From: Chloroflexi bacterium RBG_16_51_16
GTDB taxonomy: Bacteria > Chloroflexota > Anaerolineae > Anaerolineales > Villigracilaceae
NCBI GenBank assembly: GCA_001796785.1
Contig: MGNL01000066.1
Coordinates: forward strand, 18,488 to 36,959
Length of the DNA stretch: 18,472 nucleotides
Direction of reading: 5' to 3'
The translations under genes were made by a program, and so were the position numbers. The notes beneath the pieces were generated by a model. That model was not told where the DNA came from and did no database searches. It was given only the letters and a program-made list of their open reading frames with translations. This document shows, piece by piece, positions 1-6,942 of the stretch (positions are counted from its first letter, which is position 1; each line of letters begins with the position of its first letter).

Positions 1-1212
1 CGCAGCTATTGTATTTAATGCAAGAGTTTCAGAATTTACCTTGATTCCCTCTACCATTTTTTTAATGATAGTAAAGATTTCACAGTCGAGCATCATCTCC
101 GCGTAGGACCAGATCCGGCTTCCGTGCAAGAAACCGCATCCAAGCAGCATGTCCGACATAGATACCCCAGCCATGAATGTCGAAAGGCTGTTTTCCAGAC
201 CAGCTTGCCAATTGGGTTCCTTGGCACCCGTGGCAAAAGAACCCATGGATAGAGGAATATTGTAGAAATCGGCTAATAAATTCGTTGCTGCCCCAAACAA
301 AAAATCCTCCGGTCCTCCGCCTGTGTACGCGCCCGTACGCAGATCCGAGGCCGTCTGGGCTGCGGCGTAGAAAACAGGGCAACCCGGATAAGCCAATTGC
401 AAGAGCGCCGTGCCTGCGATAACCTCCGCATTTCCAGACGCCAGGGTACCAGCCATGGTTGCAGGTCCGGTTGTGAGGCAGGCCGCCATGGTCATAAAAC
501 CGGTTGGAAGCCCATATTCAGCTGCGATCAACGCAGCCTCCAAGGATCCCCCGTCATGGCTTAGAGGGGGAGCAGTGCATTCCATCAAAGAAAGGACGGG
601 CCAATCTTTTAATTTTTCCTTTCCTCCCACAATCAGGGACGCCATTTCAATCGCGGCGGAAGCTTCCTTGGCTGAATAAATACTTTCGGTTTGAACGTGC
701 TTTGTAGAATTTTCCCAAATCGCTTTTATTTCATGTAAACCACGGTTGTTTGCAGGCATGTCCTGGGCTGCCACAGGGACCCAGTGAAAACCGATCTCAT
801 CCACGGCATCTGCAATACGGGCTATATCCCGAACATCCGCGAGACCTGAAATCCGTTTTTCATTAGTTTTGATATCAATTATTTCAACACCGCAGCCATC
901 GGTTCCCAGGAAAACATGATTTCCGTCAAGCGGGAGGTCCAGGTTTCGATCGCGTGCTGCTAAATCGTATTTCGGAGGGCATGTACCAAGAGCTCTTTCA
1001 ATCAACTCTGGTCGAGCTCGAACGATTTTTTTATCAAAATCAACCGACGCTCCATGAGCCGACCAAATCTCCAGTGCCTGCCTGGAGGGGAAGCGGATCC
1101 CGACATTTTCAATGATCCACAAGGAAGCAGAATGGATATCCTGAATTTCCTCTGGAGATAGAACCTCAAGTTTAAGTTTTGGATCCTGGATCGAGATGAT
1201 GTTTTTCGACAT
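1..1212 (-). CDS. Trimethylamine methyltransferase (MttB) family protein, 3' end outside window
   Basis: The frame is open from an ATG at 1210-1212 to the left edge (404 codons; the C-terminus is missing, and the family is usually near 480-500 residues). The protein starts MSKNIISIQDPKL and contains glycine-rich TIM-barrel segments typical of the MttB superfamily (for example GTDGCGVEIID, TAPPLSHDGGSLEAA and MLLGCGFLHGS). Family members demethylate methylamines or quaternary amines such as glycine betaine and pass the methyl group to a corrinoid protein. The corrinoid protein is encoded 22 nt upstream, which supports this role. I checked every codon in view and found no in-frame TAG, so it is probably not a pyrrolysine-containing trimethylamine enzyme but one of the non-Pyl relatives. 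A GGAGAG ribosome site sits 4-5 nt before the ATG. The substrate cannot be read from sequence. Confidence 0.88.
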   Translation of the reverse strand, partial: MSKNIISIQDPKLKLEVLSPEEIQDIHSASLWIIENVGIRFPSRQALEIWSAHGASVDFDKKIVRARPELIERALGTCPPKYDLAARDRNLDLPLDGNHVFLGTDGCGVEIIDIKTNEKRISGLADVRDIARIADAVDEIGFHWVPVAAQDMPANNRGLHEIKAIWENSTKHVQTESIYSAKEASAAIEMASLIVGGKEKLKDWPVLSLMECTAPPLSHDGGSLEAALIAAEYGLPTGFMTMAACLTTGPATMAGTLASGNAEVIAGTALLQLAYPGCPVFYAAAQTASDLRTGAYTGGGPEDFLFGAATNLLADFYNIPLSMGSFATGAKEPNWQAGLENSLSTFMAGVSMSDMLLGCGFLHGSRIWSYAEMMLDCEIFTIIKKMVEGIKVNSETLALNTIAA

Positions 1213-1234
1213 TGACTCTCCAATAATTTTGGGC

Positions 1235-1879
1235 TTACTTGCCTACCAATTGCCGGGCGACTTTCACAGCGCTAATGGCGTCCTCTGAATAGCCATCTGC
1301 ATTAATTTTTGTAAACCATTCCCTGGTAATGGGTGCGCCTCCGATCAACACCTTAAAACGTGGACGCAGCCCTTCCTGGTCCAATTCCTGGATCACTTCC
1401 TGTTGGCGAACCATTGTGGTGGTAAGCAGAGCGCTCATGCCAATGATGTCAGCATTAACTGAAATTGCCTTCTTAATGATCACATCTGATGGGATATCAA
1501 CGCCCAGATCATGGACTTCGAAACCCGCAGCATTAAGCATCGTTCCAACGAGCGATTTTCCTATTTCATGTATATCGCCTTCGACGGTTGCCAGCACGAC
1601 CCGGCCGAGTATTTCCCTCTGAGATCCGAGTCTGGCAAGTTCAGGCTCCAAAACATTAACGGCGGCTTTCATAGCCTCCCCAGCCATGACCAACTCAGGC
1701 AGGAAGGCCTCTCCTCGACCGAATTGCTCTCCGATCGAATTGATTCCATTTACAAACCCCTTGGATATGGCATCCAGGGGGTGAATCTTAGCCTCGATAG
1801 ATCTCCTTGCCAGATCGATCGCCTTCTCGGTATCGCCTTCGAGAATGCTCTGTGCCATTTCTTGATAGTTATTGTCCAT
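1235..1879 (-). CDS. Corrinoid (B12-binding) methyl-carrier protein, MtbC/MttC type
   Basis: This 214-residue cytoplasmic protein has the two-domain layout of methyltransferase corrinoid proteins. Residues about 4-85 form a helical cap (Met_synt_B12-like). From about residue 92 a Rossmann-type B12 domain carries DIHEIG (102-107), where His104 is the expected lower axial cobalt ligand. It is followed by SAL at 149-151 and the GG of IGGAP at 180-181, the other classical B12 contacts. It should accept a methyl group from the MttB-like enzyme encoded 22 nt downstream and donate it to a second methyltransferase, probably making methyl-tetrahydrofolate. No such second enzyme or reductive activase lies in the window. 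The ATG is preceded by AGGAGG at 4-nt spacing, the clearest ribosome site in the region. Confidence 0.95.
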   Translation of the reverse strand: MDNNYQEMAQSILEGDTEKAIDLARRSIEAKIHPLDAISKGFVNGINSIGEQFGRGEAFLPELVMAGEAMKAAVNVLEPELARLGSQREILGRVVLATVEGDIHEIGKSLVGTMLNAAGFEVHDLGVDIPSDVIIKKAISVNADIIGMSALLTTTMVRQQEVIQELDQEGLRPRFKVLIGGAPITREWFTKINADGYSEDAISAVKVARQLVGK

Positions 1880-1902
1880 TGATCCTCCTGTGTTTTTTAG
1901 AA

Positions 1903-2616
1903 TTACGCTGGGTATTCCTTGGCTTTGATCAGGTGGACGGGAATTCCCAATAACTCTTCAATATCCCTTCCAAGGCTGATAATGTGGTCTCTTGCCGACT
2001 GACAAGCCAATTCAGGATTGCCATCTTTAAGTGCTTTGACGAGAGTGGAATGCTCGGTATGCTCCCGAGCTAATGAATTTTCCAACAACTCCGGGTGACG
2101 AAACAACGCTTCATAGAGCATCCAATCTGGAAAACGGTTGGACACTATCTGATATATCATCGAAAGGAGTTGATTGCCTGAGGCATCCACGATCGTTTGA
2201 TGAAATTCGCGGCTCAATTGCCTCGCGTGAGACATATCGCTTAAGTTAACATGCAATCTCATCTGGTCAATGATCTCTTCGAGGTGTTGGATCTGCGGGA
2301 TAGTGATGACTGATGCAGCTTCGTGTGCTGCCAATCCCTCTAAAACCATCCGGAGACTGCATGCCTCCGTTATTTCCTGGTTAGTTAGTTCCATTACCCT
2401 GACCCCGCGATAGGGGATTCTTTCCGCCAAGCCGCTGGCCACTAAAAGATCTAATGCTTCCCGAACCGGGGTCATACTTACACCCAATTGGTTCGCAATT
2501 TCATCCTGGCGCAACCAATCTCCCGGCAAAAATTTGCCAGTTATGGTTTGACCGTGTAAGAAGTCAAATATCTCTTCCTTCAGGGATTTATGTTGAACTA
2601 AAACCGGGTTGTTCAC
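1903..2616 (-). CDS. GntR-family transcriptional regulator, FadR/FCD subfamily
   Basis: The protein has 237 residues. The N-terminal winged helix spans about residues 10-76, with the helix-turn-helix at QDEIANQLGVSMTPVREAL (37-55). It is followed by an all-helical FCD ligand-binding domain (about 83-220). FCD domains usually bind a metal through an Asp and three His; His139, His189 and His211 fit, but the residue four before His139, usually Asp, is Ser135. The start is GTG (2614-2616); no in-frame ATG lies upstream and no Shine-Dalgarno is visible. It is the first gene of the operon with the corrinoid protein (23 nt downstream) and the MttB-like enzyme, so it probably senses the methylated substrate or a product and controls the operon, including itself through the palindrome at 2645-2656. 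Confidence 0.92.
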   Translation of the reverse strand: MNNPVLVQHKSLKEEIFDFLHGQTITGKFLPGDWLRQDEIANQLGVSMTPVREALDLLVASGLAERIPYRGVRVMELTNQEITEACSLRMVLEGLAAHEAASVITIPQIQHLEEIIDQMRLHVNLSDMSHARQLSREFHQTIVDASGNQLLSMIYQIVSNRFPDWMLYEALFRHPELLENSLAREHTEHSTLVKALKDGNPELACQSARDHIISLGRDIEELLGIPVHLIKAKEYPA

Positions 2617-2622
2617 ATATGT

Positions 2623-2651
2623 ATAATATATAATATTTAGTTCGGTGACTA
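2623..2651 (-). promoter_or_regulatory. Predicted promoter of the GntR/corrinoid/methyltransferase operon
   Basis: On the minus strand a -35-like TAGTCA (2646-2651, 4 of 6 matches to TTGACA) and a -10-like TATTAT (2623-2628, 5 of 6 matches to TATAAT) are 17 bp apart. Six bases separate the -10 from the GTG start, so transcription would begin at or beside the start codon and the mRNA would be leaderless, in keeping with the missing ribosome site. The surrounding sequence is very AT-rich, so other -10 choices are possible. Confidence 0.4.
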
Positions 2652-2656
2652 GTCAC
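2645..2656. promoter_or_regulatory. 12-bp perfect palindrome, candidate operator for the GntR regulator
   Basis: GTGACTAGTCAC is a perfect inverted repeat 28 nt upstream of the regulator's start codon, overlapping the predicted -35. Dimeric GntR/FadR-type proteins bind short palindromes of about this size, usually near their own promoters. The sequence does not closely match the FadR consensus, so the assignment rests on symmetry and position. Confidence 0.5.
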
Positions 2657-2877
2657 TTTAATCATCTCCCCAAAATGACAAAGTTGTGCCCAAAAGAATA
2701 AAAACATCTAATAAGACGCGTTTTGTAAGTATTTGTATTTACCTGGTGAAAAGTTATTAATATAACCACGGATATCCGAGATAGCCCTCACGAGATCTGA
2801 CTCCACAGGAAAGAAGGATCCAAATGGATCCTTCAAGTTTGCTTACCTGGTATGGGGTATGGTTTGATCTTGGCGTC
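2657..2877. other. Intergenic region between the regulator operon and the hflX operon
   Basis: Apart from the terminator-like hairpin at 2813-2834 I see no gene here. A second perfect palindrome, CGGATATCCG (2769-2778), and an AT-rich segment (2695-2765) may belong to upstream control of the GntR operon, but neither can be assigned. No convincing reading frame occurs on either strand. Confidence 0.5.
2813..2834 (-). terminator. Probable terminator of the hflX operon
   Basis: A perfect 9-bp stem (GAAGGATCC / GGATCCTTC) closes a 4-nt loop, 44 nt past the stop codon of the small membrane protein. On the minus strand it is followed by TTTCC, so the T-tract is short and termination may be weak. 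It would also separate the hflX operon from the promoter of the next operon. Confidence 0.5.
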
Positions 2878-3081
2878 TTATAAGACAGGCGAAAGCAAAA
2901 AACCGATAATCGCAATGATCAATCCGACATGAAGACAAAGATTTGTTTCCGTTAACCAGCTGGTAGGATATAAAAATTGAAGAATGAGATTCGCCAGAAT
3001 AAGCATTAATCCTAGAATTGGAAGGAGACCCTTTCTATGGGCTAGCCATTCAGATAAAAAGTCCAGGCTCCTGGATATCAT
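2878..3081 (-). CDS. Small two-helix membrane protein, unknown function
   Basis: I do not recognise a family for this 67-residue protein. After a short amphipathic, partly basic N-terminus (MISRSLDFLSEWLAHRKG) come two hydrophobic segments, about residues 18-38 and 46-66, joined by a short polar turn near Thr44-Glu45. This is a helical hairpin ending almost at the last residue. Its ATG overlaps the hflX stop codon (ATGA, 3078-3081), so its translation is probably coupled to hflX. The overlap and the clean hydrophobic pattern argue for a real gene despite its size. The link to HflX suggests a membrane or stress role, but that is inference. Confidence 0.7.
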   Translation of the reverse strand: MISRSLDFLSEWLAHRKGLLPILGLMLILANLILQFLYPTSWLTETNLCLHVGLIIAIIGFLLSPVL

Positions 3082-4442
3082 GATTTGTCTTCCCGATCAG
3101 ATGCTGGTGAGGAAAGGATCTTTCCATTCTGACGCCATCGAGAAAACTGGGCAAGGTACCTGACCGGAAGCCTTCCACTGATGGTGACGGCGCCTCTTGC
3201 ATGCACTATTTGCTGCACGACGCCCACTTCGTGAAAAAGTGAAATCAAGCTTCCTTCGTAGTAAGGCAGCCGAACATTGATGTATTGATATGATTCAAAG
3301 AGTTCCTTCTTAATTAATTCCAGCAAGTCGGATAGACCCATTTCATTGCGTGCTGAAATAGCTACCGATTTCTCGTAGTTCTTAAGAATCTCAATAGCAG
3401 ACTGCGAGTGGGAAAGCCGATCGACCTTATTCAGCGCGGTGATAACCGGTATATTCGATGCGTCGATCAATTTAAGCGTTTGGTTGACAATTTTATAATG
3501 ATTGAGGGCGTTTGGGTGGGAAATGTCAAGAACATGTAATAACAAATCTGCTTCAGCAATTTCCTCCAGCGTGGCATGGAAAGCGGCGATCAAAGTTGTG
3601 GGTAGCTTCTGTATAAAACCAACGGTATCGGTAAACAATGCACTAAAACCATCGGGCAAATCAACCCTTCTGGTCGTTGGATCCAATGTGGCAAAGAGCT
3701 GATTAGCGACTTGAATATTTGCACCCGCGAGCTTATTAAGAAGTGTTGATTTGCCGGCATTCGTATAGCCAATAATAACAACAATTGGAAGTCTATTCTT
3801 TTTTCTTTTAGAACGATACCTCATACGATGAGATCTGAACTTTTCTATTTGCACTTTCAAAGATGCGATCCGATGGCGAATTTTCCGCCGATCAACCTCA
3901 AGCTGGGTCTCACCAGGACCGCGTAAACCGACGCCACCGACAGAACCCGACCTGCCACCGCCACCTCCAGCCTGGCGTTCCAAGTGAGTCCAGGCGCGGG
4001 TCAGTCGGGGTAGGTAGTATTCGTACTGCGCCAGTTCGACCTGTAACTTACCATCATTCGTTCGAGCATGTTGAGCAAATATATCCAGGATTAAGGCAGT
4101 CCGGTCCAGGACTCGGATATTCCCGCCCAGGATTTTCTCCAATTCACGCAGATGGCGGGGTGAAAGTTCATCATCGAATATAACCACATCTGCATTTGTT
4201 TCTTCTGCGAGGGATTTTAATTCAACCGCTTTACCAGGACCGATATAAGTTTCTACATTTGGCTTATTTAATTTCTGGATCAGTTCACCTACAACAACGA
4301 GGCCGGCGGTTTTTGAGAGTAGGGACAATTCTGAAATTGAATCCTGGATCGGCAGCATATGATTCGCGCCAAATAGATCCACCCCAACGAGAAAAACGCG
4401 CTCAGGTGAAGATGAAATGAAAGTTTTTTTCTTATCTGCCAT
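3078..4442 (-). CDS. hflX: GTPase HflX
   Basis: This 454-residue protein has all HflX landmarks. The N-terminal domain includes YIGPGK (66-71) and DDELSPRHLR. A glycine-rich linker (159-175) leads into RGPGETQLEVDRR, followed by a basic coiled-coil stretch (185-216). The G domain shows GYTNAGKST (G1, 225-233), LFATLDPTT (G2, 249-257), DTVG (G3, 272-275), NKVD (G4, 338-341) and SAR (G5, 363-365). A C-terminal domain carries RLPYYEGSLISLFHE. HflX binds the 50S subunit and splits stalled or hibernating ribosomes after stress. The ATG at 4440-4442 is the only sensible start; no clear ribosome site precedes it. The small membrane protein gene overlaps its stop codon. Confidence 0.97.
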   Translation of the reverse strand: MADKKKTFISSSPERVFLVGVDLFGANHMLPIQDSISELSLLSKTAGLVVVGELIQKLNKPNVETYIGPGKAVELKSLAEETNADVVIFDDELSPRHLRELEKILGGNIRVLDRTALILDIFAQHARTNDGKLQVELAQYEYYLPRLTRAWTHLERQAGGGGGRSGSVGGVGLRGPGETQLEVDRRKIRHRIASLKVQIEKFRSHRMRYRSKRKKNRLPIVVIIGYTNAGKSTLLNKLAGANIQVANQLFATLDPTTRRVDLPDGFSALFTDTVGFIQKLPTTLIAAFHATLEEIAEADLLLHVLDISHPNALNHYKIVNQTLKLIDASNIPVITALNKVDRLSHSQSAIEILKNYEKSVAISARNEMGLSDLLELIKKELFESYQYINVRLPYYEGSLISLFHEVGVVQQIVHARGAVTISGRLPVRYLAQFSRWRQNGKILSSPASDREDKS

Positions 4443-4651
4443 TTATTAAAGACATCTTACCGGTTTTAAACAGAAAGGCTATTGGTTTAATCTGACTTGG
4501 TTCAGATTTTAGCAATCAAATGAGCATCGTAATGCAGAATCCGAAACATGACCAGTCCTTTACAGCCAATGTTTCAAACTCAAACCAAATAGACTTGGAA
4601 CGCGCAAGGAATTCAGTTTTATTACATACATAAGCCAGGCTATATTTACGA
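4443..4651. other. Intergenic region upstream of hflX
   Basis: These 209 bp lie between the M28 peptidase stop and the hflX start and should hold the hflX promoter. I cannot name a convincing -35/-10 pair. A 7-bp stem with a 6-nt loop (AATCTGA / TCAGATT, 4489-4508) is the only notable structure. It could be part of the hflX leader or a weak terminator for the upstream operon. No gene is visible. Confidence 0.4.
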
Positions 4652-5560
4652 TCAATTATCCAGGAATTTATATTCTGTTATCCATGTAAGGATAGTCGTG
4701 CCGACGACATCCAGGCTGGCCGCTGAGACTTTTTCAGGCGTATCTTCGGTCGTATGCCAGTATGGGTAATCAAAATCAATAATATCCACTGCAGGGATCC
4801 CTACCTGCAGGAAAGACATGTGGTCATCCAGCATGGCGTACTTCTCCTGTTTAATAAAGATATCGCCATAACCTAGATCAGAAGCGGTAGCCCATATTTC
4901 TGAACGCAGAGATGGGTCAGAATTCTTTTCATAGTAGATTTTCAAATCAGAATCACCTATCATATCGAGGATCACCACTGCCTTTGGAGCGCTTGCCAAA
5001 GATTTCACGAAAGCGCGTGAGCCAAGGATCCAATCCCAGCCTTCAATCCGGCCATTATCTTCCGCGTCAAAAAAAACCAGCCAGACAGGCAGGTTATGGT
5101 CACTCAAAGTTCTGGCTAGTTCAAGAAGGACAGCAACACCGGAAGCGCCATCATTGGCGCCCGGGACTGGTTTGAACCTGTTGGCGGGTATCGGATCTTC
5201 ATCAGCATAATATCGCGTGTCATAATGTGCGCCTACAACGATGACTGGTTGTTCCTCTCCTTTATAAGCAATAATGTTTTGAATGGAGTGACCCATTGAT
5301 TCAGACTGCTGACGATTGACTTTCCATCCGAAGGTGATCAACTGAGATTCTATCCACTCACGGGTTAGAGTGTGACTGACTGTGCCTGGCACACGGCTGC
5401 CGAATTCGACCTGGGTCGAGATATACTCGTAAGCGCGCTCACCGTTAAACCCCTCCTGGATGCTCATAGCGGTTGAGAAGGAAAGTGAATACCAACTAAC
5501 GACAAGGAGGAGAAGAAACCCAATGAAGGTCAGATAAATCGTGGTAACCCGTTTGTTCAT
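4652..5560 (-). CDS. Membrane-anchored M28-family zinc metallopeptidase (aminopeptidase / glutaminyl-cyclase-like)
   Basis: From the ATG at 5558-5560 the protein has 302 residues. An N-terminal hydrophobic segment (about residues 7-25) acts as a signal anchor, so the enzyme domain should lie outside the cytoplasm. Conserved M28 signatures follow in order: GAHYDTR (first His ligand), PGANDGASG (bridging Asp), FFDAEDNG (general-base Glu with Asp as the neighbouring ligand), LDMIGD, and YPYWHTTEDT (last His ligand). Both N-terminal aminopeptidases and glutaminyl-peptide cyclotransferases share this fold, and I cannot separate them here. The frame stays open upstream to 5728, but that part reads as coding sequence of trmFO in another frame. 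The chosen ATG overlaps the trmFO stop by 4 nt (ATGA), the usual coupled arrangement. Confidence 0.9.
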   Translation of the reverse strand: MNKRVTTIYLTFIGFLLLLVVSWYSLSFSTAMSIQEGFNGERAYEYISTQVEFGSRVPGTVSHTLTREWIESQLITFGWKVNRQQSESMGHSIQNIIAYKGEEQPVIVVGAHYDTRYYADEDPIPANRFKPVPGANDGASGVAVLLELARTLSDHNLPVWLVFFDAEDNGRIEGWDWILGSRAFVKSLASAPKAVVILDMIGDSDLKIYYEKNSDPSLRSEIWATASDLGYGDIFIKQEKYAMLDDHMSFLQVGIPAVDIIDFDYPYWHTTEDTPEKVSAASLDVVGTTILTWITEYKFLDN

Positions 5561-6897
5561 GCTGGTAAGAGAGACAGAAACCCTTCGAGGCTTCTGGATG
5601 ACCTGACCGAATACGCGGCGGCCCGCTCGCGTTTGTCCCTGGGTGGATTTGGCAGCGCAGGAAGGATCCCCAAGTTGGATTTCATGGGTTGAAAGTCCTT
5701 CAGATCTGCATGTGTGATGTAATGACAAAGAGAGCCAAGCATTGTCTCAGTGGGAAATGTCAATAAGGGTTTTTTATTTAATAGTCTTTCAATATTTAAG
5801 CCGGCCAGCAATCCAGTTGCTATATTCCCAAGGTAACCTTCAACACCGGTTATTTGTCCAGCAAAAAATAAATCATCACGCGATACAGCCTGGAGAGTAG
5901 GTTTGAGAACCTTAGGTGAAGCAATGAACGTGTTGCGGTGCATCTGACCATAGCGCATGAACTCCGCCCGCTCAAGCCCCGGTATCATTCTAAAAACTCT
6001 TTTCTGTTCGAGGTATTTCAGATTAGTTTGGAAACCAACCAGGTTATACATGCTGCCTATCAAATTATCCCGCCTCAACTGGACGACAGCAAAAGGTCGT
6101 TTGCCCGTTCGAGGATCCTTTAATCCTACGGGTCGCATGGGTCCGAAAGCAAGGGTATCCGGGCCGCGTTCAGCGATCACCTCAACAGGAAGACAACCTT
6201 CAAAATAATGGCCTGCATTTACACCCGATAAGATGTCCGTCTCCAATTTATTTAAGGGCAGCCTTTCAGCGGTCAACAAAGCCTGGACGAATTGGTAATA
6301 CTGCTGTTCGTCAAACGGACAGTTTATATAATCAGTATTATTGCCTTCCGAGAACTGATACCGCGAAGCGGTGAAGACCGAATCACTCTCTATTCCATCT
6401 GCTGCGATGATTGGTGATATAGCATCGAAGAAATATAGGGAATCTTCTCCAGTGAACGCCTGGATCGCTTTGGACAGCACTGGTGAGGTCAATGGGCCGC
6501 TTGCGACAATGACCGGTGCATCGGGTATAGACGTAACCTCTTCCCGGACAAGCTCGATACGGGGATGATCGGTGATTGCCTCCGTTATTCGTTTGGAGAA
6601 TAGCTCACGGTCAACTGCGAGGGCATTACCAGCCGGAAGAGAGCATTCTTCAGCAACATTGATTAGCAGCGAATTTAAATAGCTTAATTCGTTCTTGAGG
6701 ATGCCTGATGCCCGGTCCGATAATTTTGAACCGAGTGAATTTGAACAAACAAGTTCCGCTAATTTTGCAGATTTGTGCGCTCCCGTCTCAACTTTAGGGC
6801 GCATTTCATATAGTCGAACATTAAGCCCGTTCTGCGCAGCTTGCCAGGCTGCTTCACAACCAGCCAAACCCCCTCCGATCACGATAATATCGGTCAT
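5557..6897 (-). CDS. trmFO: Methylenetetrahydrofolate-tRNA-(uracil-5-)-methyltransferase TrmFO
   Basis: The protein has 446 residues, the usual family size. It begins MTDIIVIGGGLAGCEAAW, with the FAD dinucleotide-binding loop at 8-13. Cys51 in LAELVCSNSLGS and Cys235 in FEGCLPVEV correspond to the two cysteines used in catalysis by the family. RYQFS, GFQTNLK and FAGQITGVEGYLGNIATG (345-362) are further signatures. The enzyme uses methylene-THF and FADH2 to make m5U54 in the tRNA T-loop. The ATG at 6895-6897 places the FAD motif at the normal distance; an upstream in-frame ATG at 6925-6927 would add ten residues not typical of the family. No Shine-Dalgarno is visible, and a -10-like box lies 9 nt upstream. 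Confidence 0.97.
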   Translation of the reverse strand: MTDIIVIGGGLAGCEAAWQAAQNGLNVRLYEMRPKVETGAHKSAKLAELVCSNSLGSKLSDRASGILKNELSYLNSLLINVAEECSLPAGNALAVDRELFSKRITEAITDHPRIELVREEVTSIPDAPVIVASGPLTSPVLSKAIQAFTGEDSLYFFDAISPIIAADGIESDSVFTASRYQFSEGNNTDYINCPFDEQQYYQFVQALLTAERLPLNKLETDILSGVNAGHYFEGCLPVEVIAERGPDTLAFGPMRPVGLKDPRTGKRPFAVVQLRRDNLIGSMYNLVGFQTNLKYLEQKRVFRMIPGLERAEFMRYGQMHRNTFIASPKVLKPTLQAVSRDDLFFAGQITGVEGYLGNIATGLLAGLNIERLLNKKPLLTFPTETMLGSLCHYITHADLKDFQPMKSNLGILPALPNPPRDKRERAAAYSVRSSRSLEGFLSLLPA

Positions 6898-6906
6898 AAT
6901 ATGGGT

Positions 6907-6912
6907 ATTGTA
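6907..6912 (-). promoter_or_regulatory. -10-like box for trmFO
   Basis: TACAAT on the minus strand matches 5 of 6 bases of the -10 consensus and ends 9 nt before the trmFO ATG, which would give a leader of only a few bases. I cannot identify a good -35 partner. Confidence 0.35.
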
Positions 6913-6928
6913 CCATCCGGCCCTCATG

Positions 6929-6934
6929 TATAAT
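6929..6934 (+). promoter_or_regulatory. -10 box for the histidine kinase operon
   Basis: A perfect TATAAT, directly preceded by TG, ends 8 nt before the kinase ATG at 6943. A TTGTAC at 6908-6913 could be a poor -35 (15-bp spacer). Transcription would start within a few bases of the ATG, giving a leaderless or nearly leaderless mRNA; no ribosome site is visible. The box shares the 45-bp intergenic space with the divergent trmFO promoter. Confidence 0.45.
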
Positions 6935-6942
6935 TTGTACAG

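Noticed and set aside
1..1212. Possible pyrrolysine (amber) codon in the MttB-like gene
   Set aside because: I read every codon in frame; no TAG occurs in the visible part.
1002..1223. 73-codon minus-strand reading frame with its own ATG
   Set aside because: It overlaps the methyltransferase gene in another frame, has low-complexity basic composition, and the real gene starts at 1212 with a good ribosome site.
2769..2778. Perfect palindrome CGGATATCCG
   Set aside because: Ten-bp palindromes arise by chance at this scale, and it is more than 150 bp from the nearest start codon, so I do not call it an operator.
4489..4508. 7-bp hairpin upstream of hflX as a riboswitch or terminator
   Set aside because: The stem is short, has no T-run on the minus strand, and no conserved aptamer features are visible.
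5561..5728. N-terminal extension of the M28 peptidase frame up to an ATG at 5728
   Set aside because: It lies wholly inside trmFO, shows no signal-peptide character, and the ATG at 5560 gives both a 4-nt coupled overlap and a proper membrane anchor.
6898..6927. Ten-codon upstream extension of trmFO
   Set aside because: The family normally begins just before the FAD-binding loop; the extension adds residues unlike the family and removes most of the divergent promoter space.
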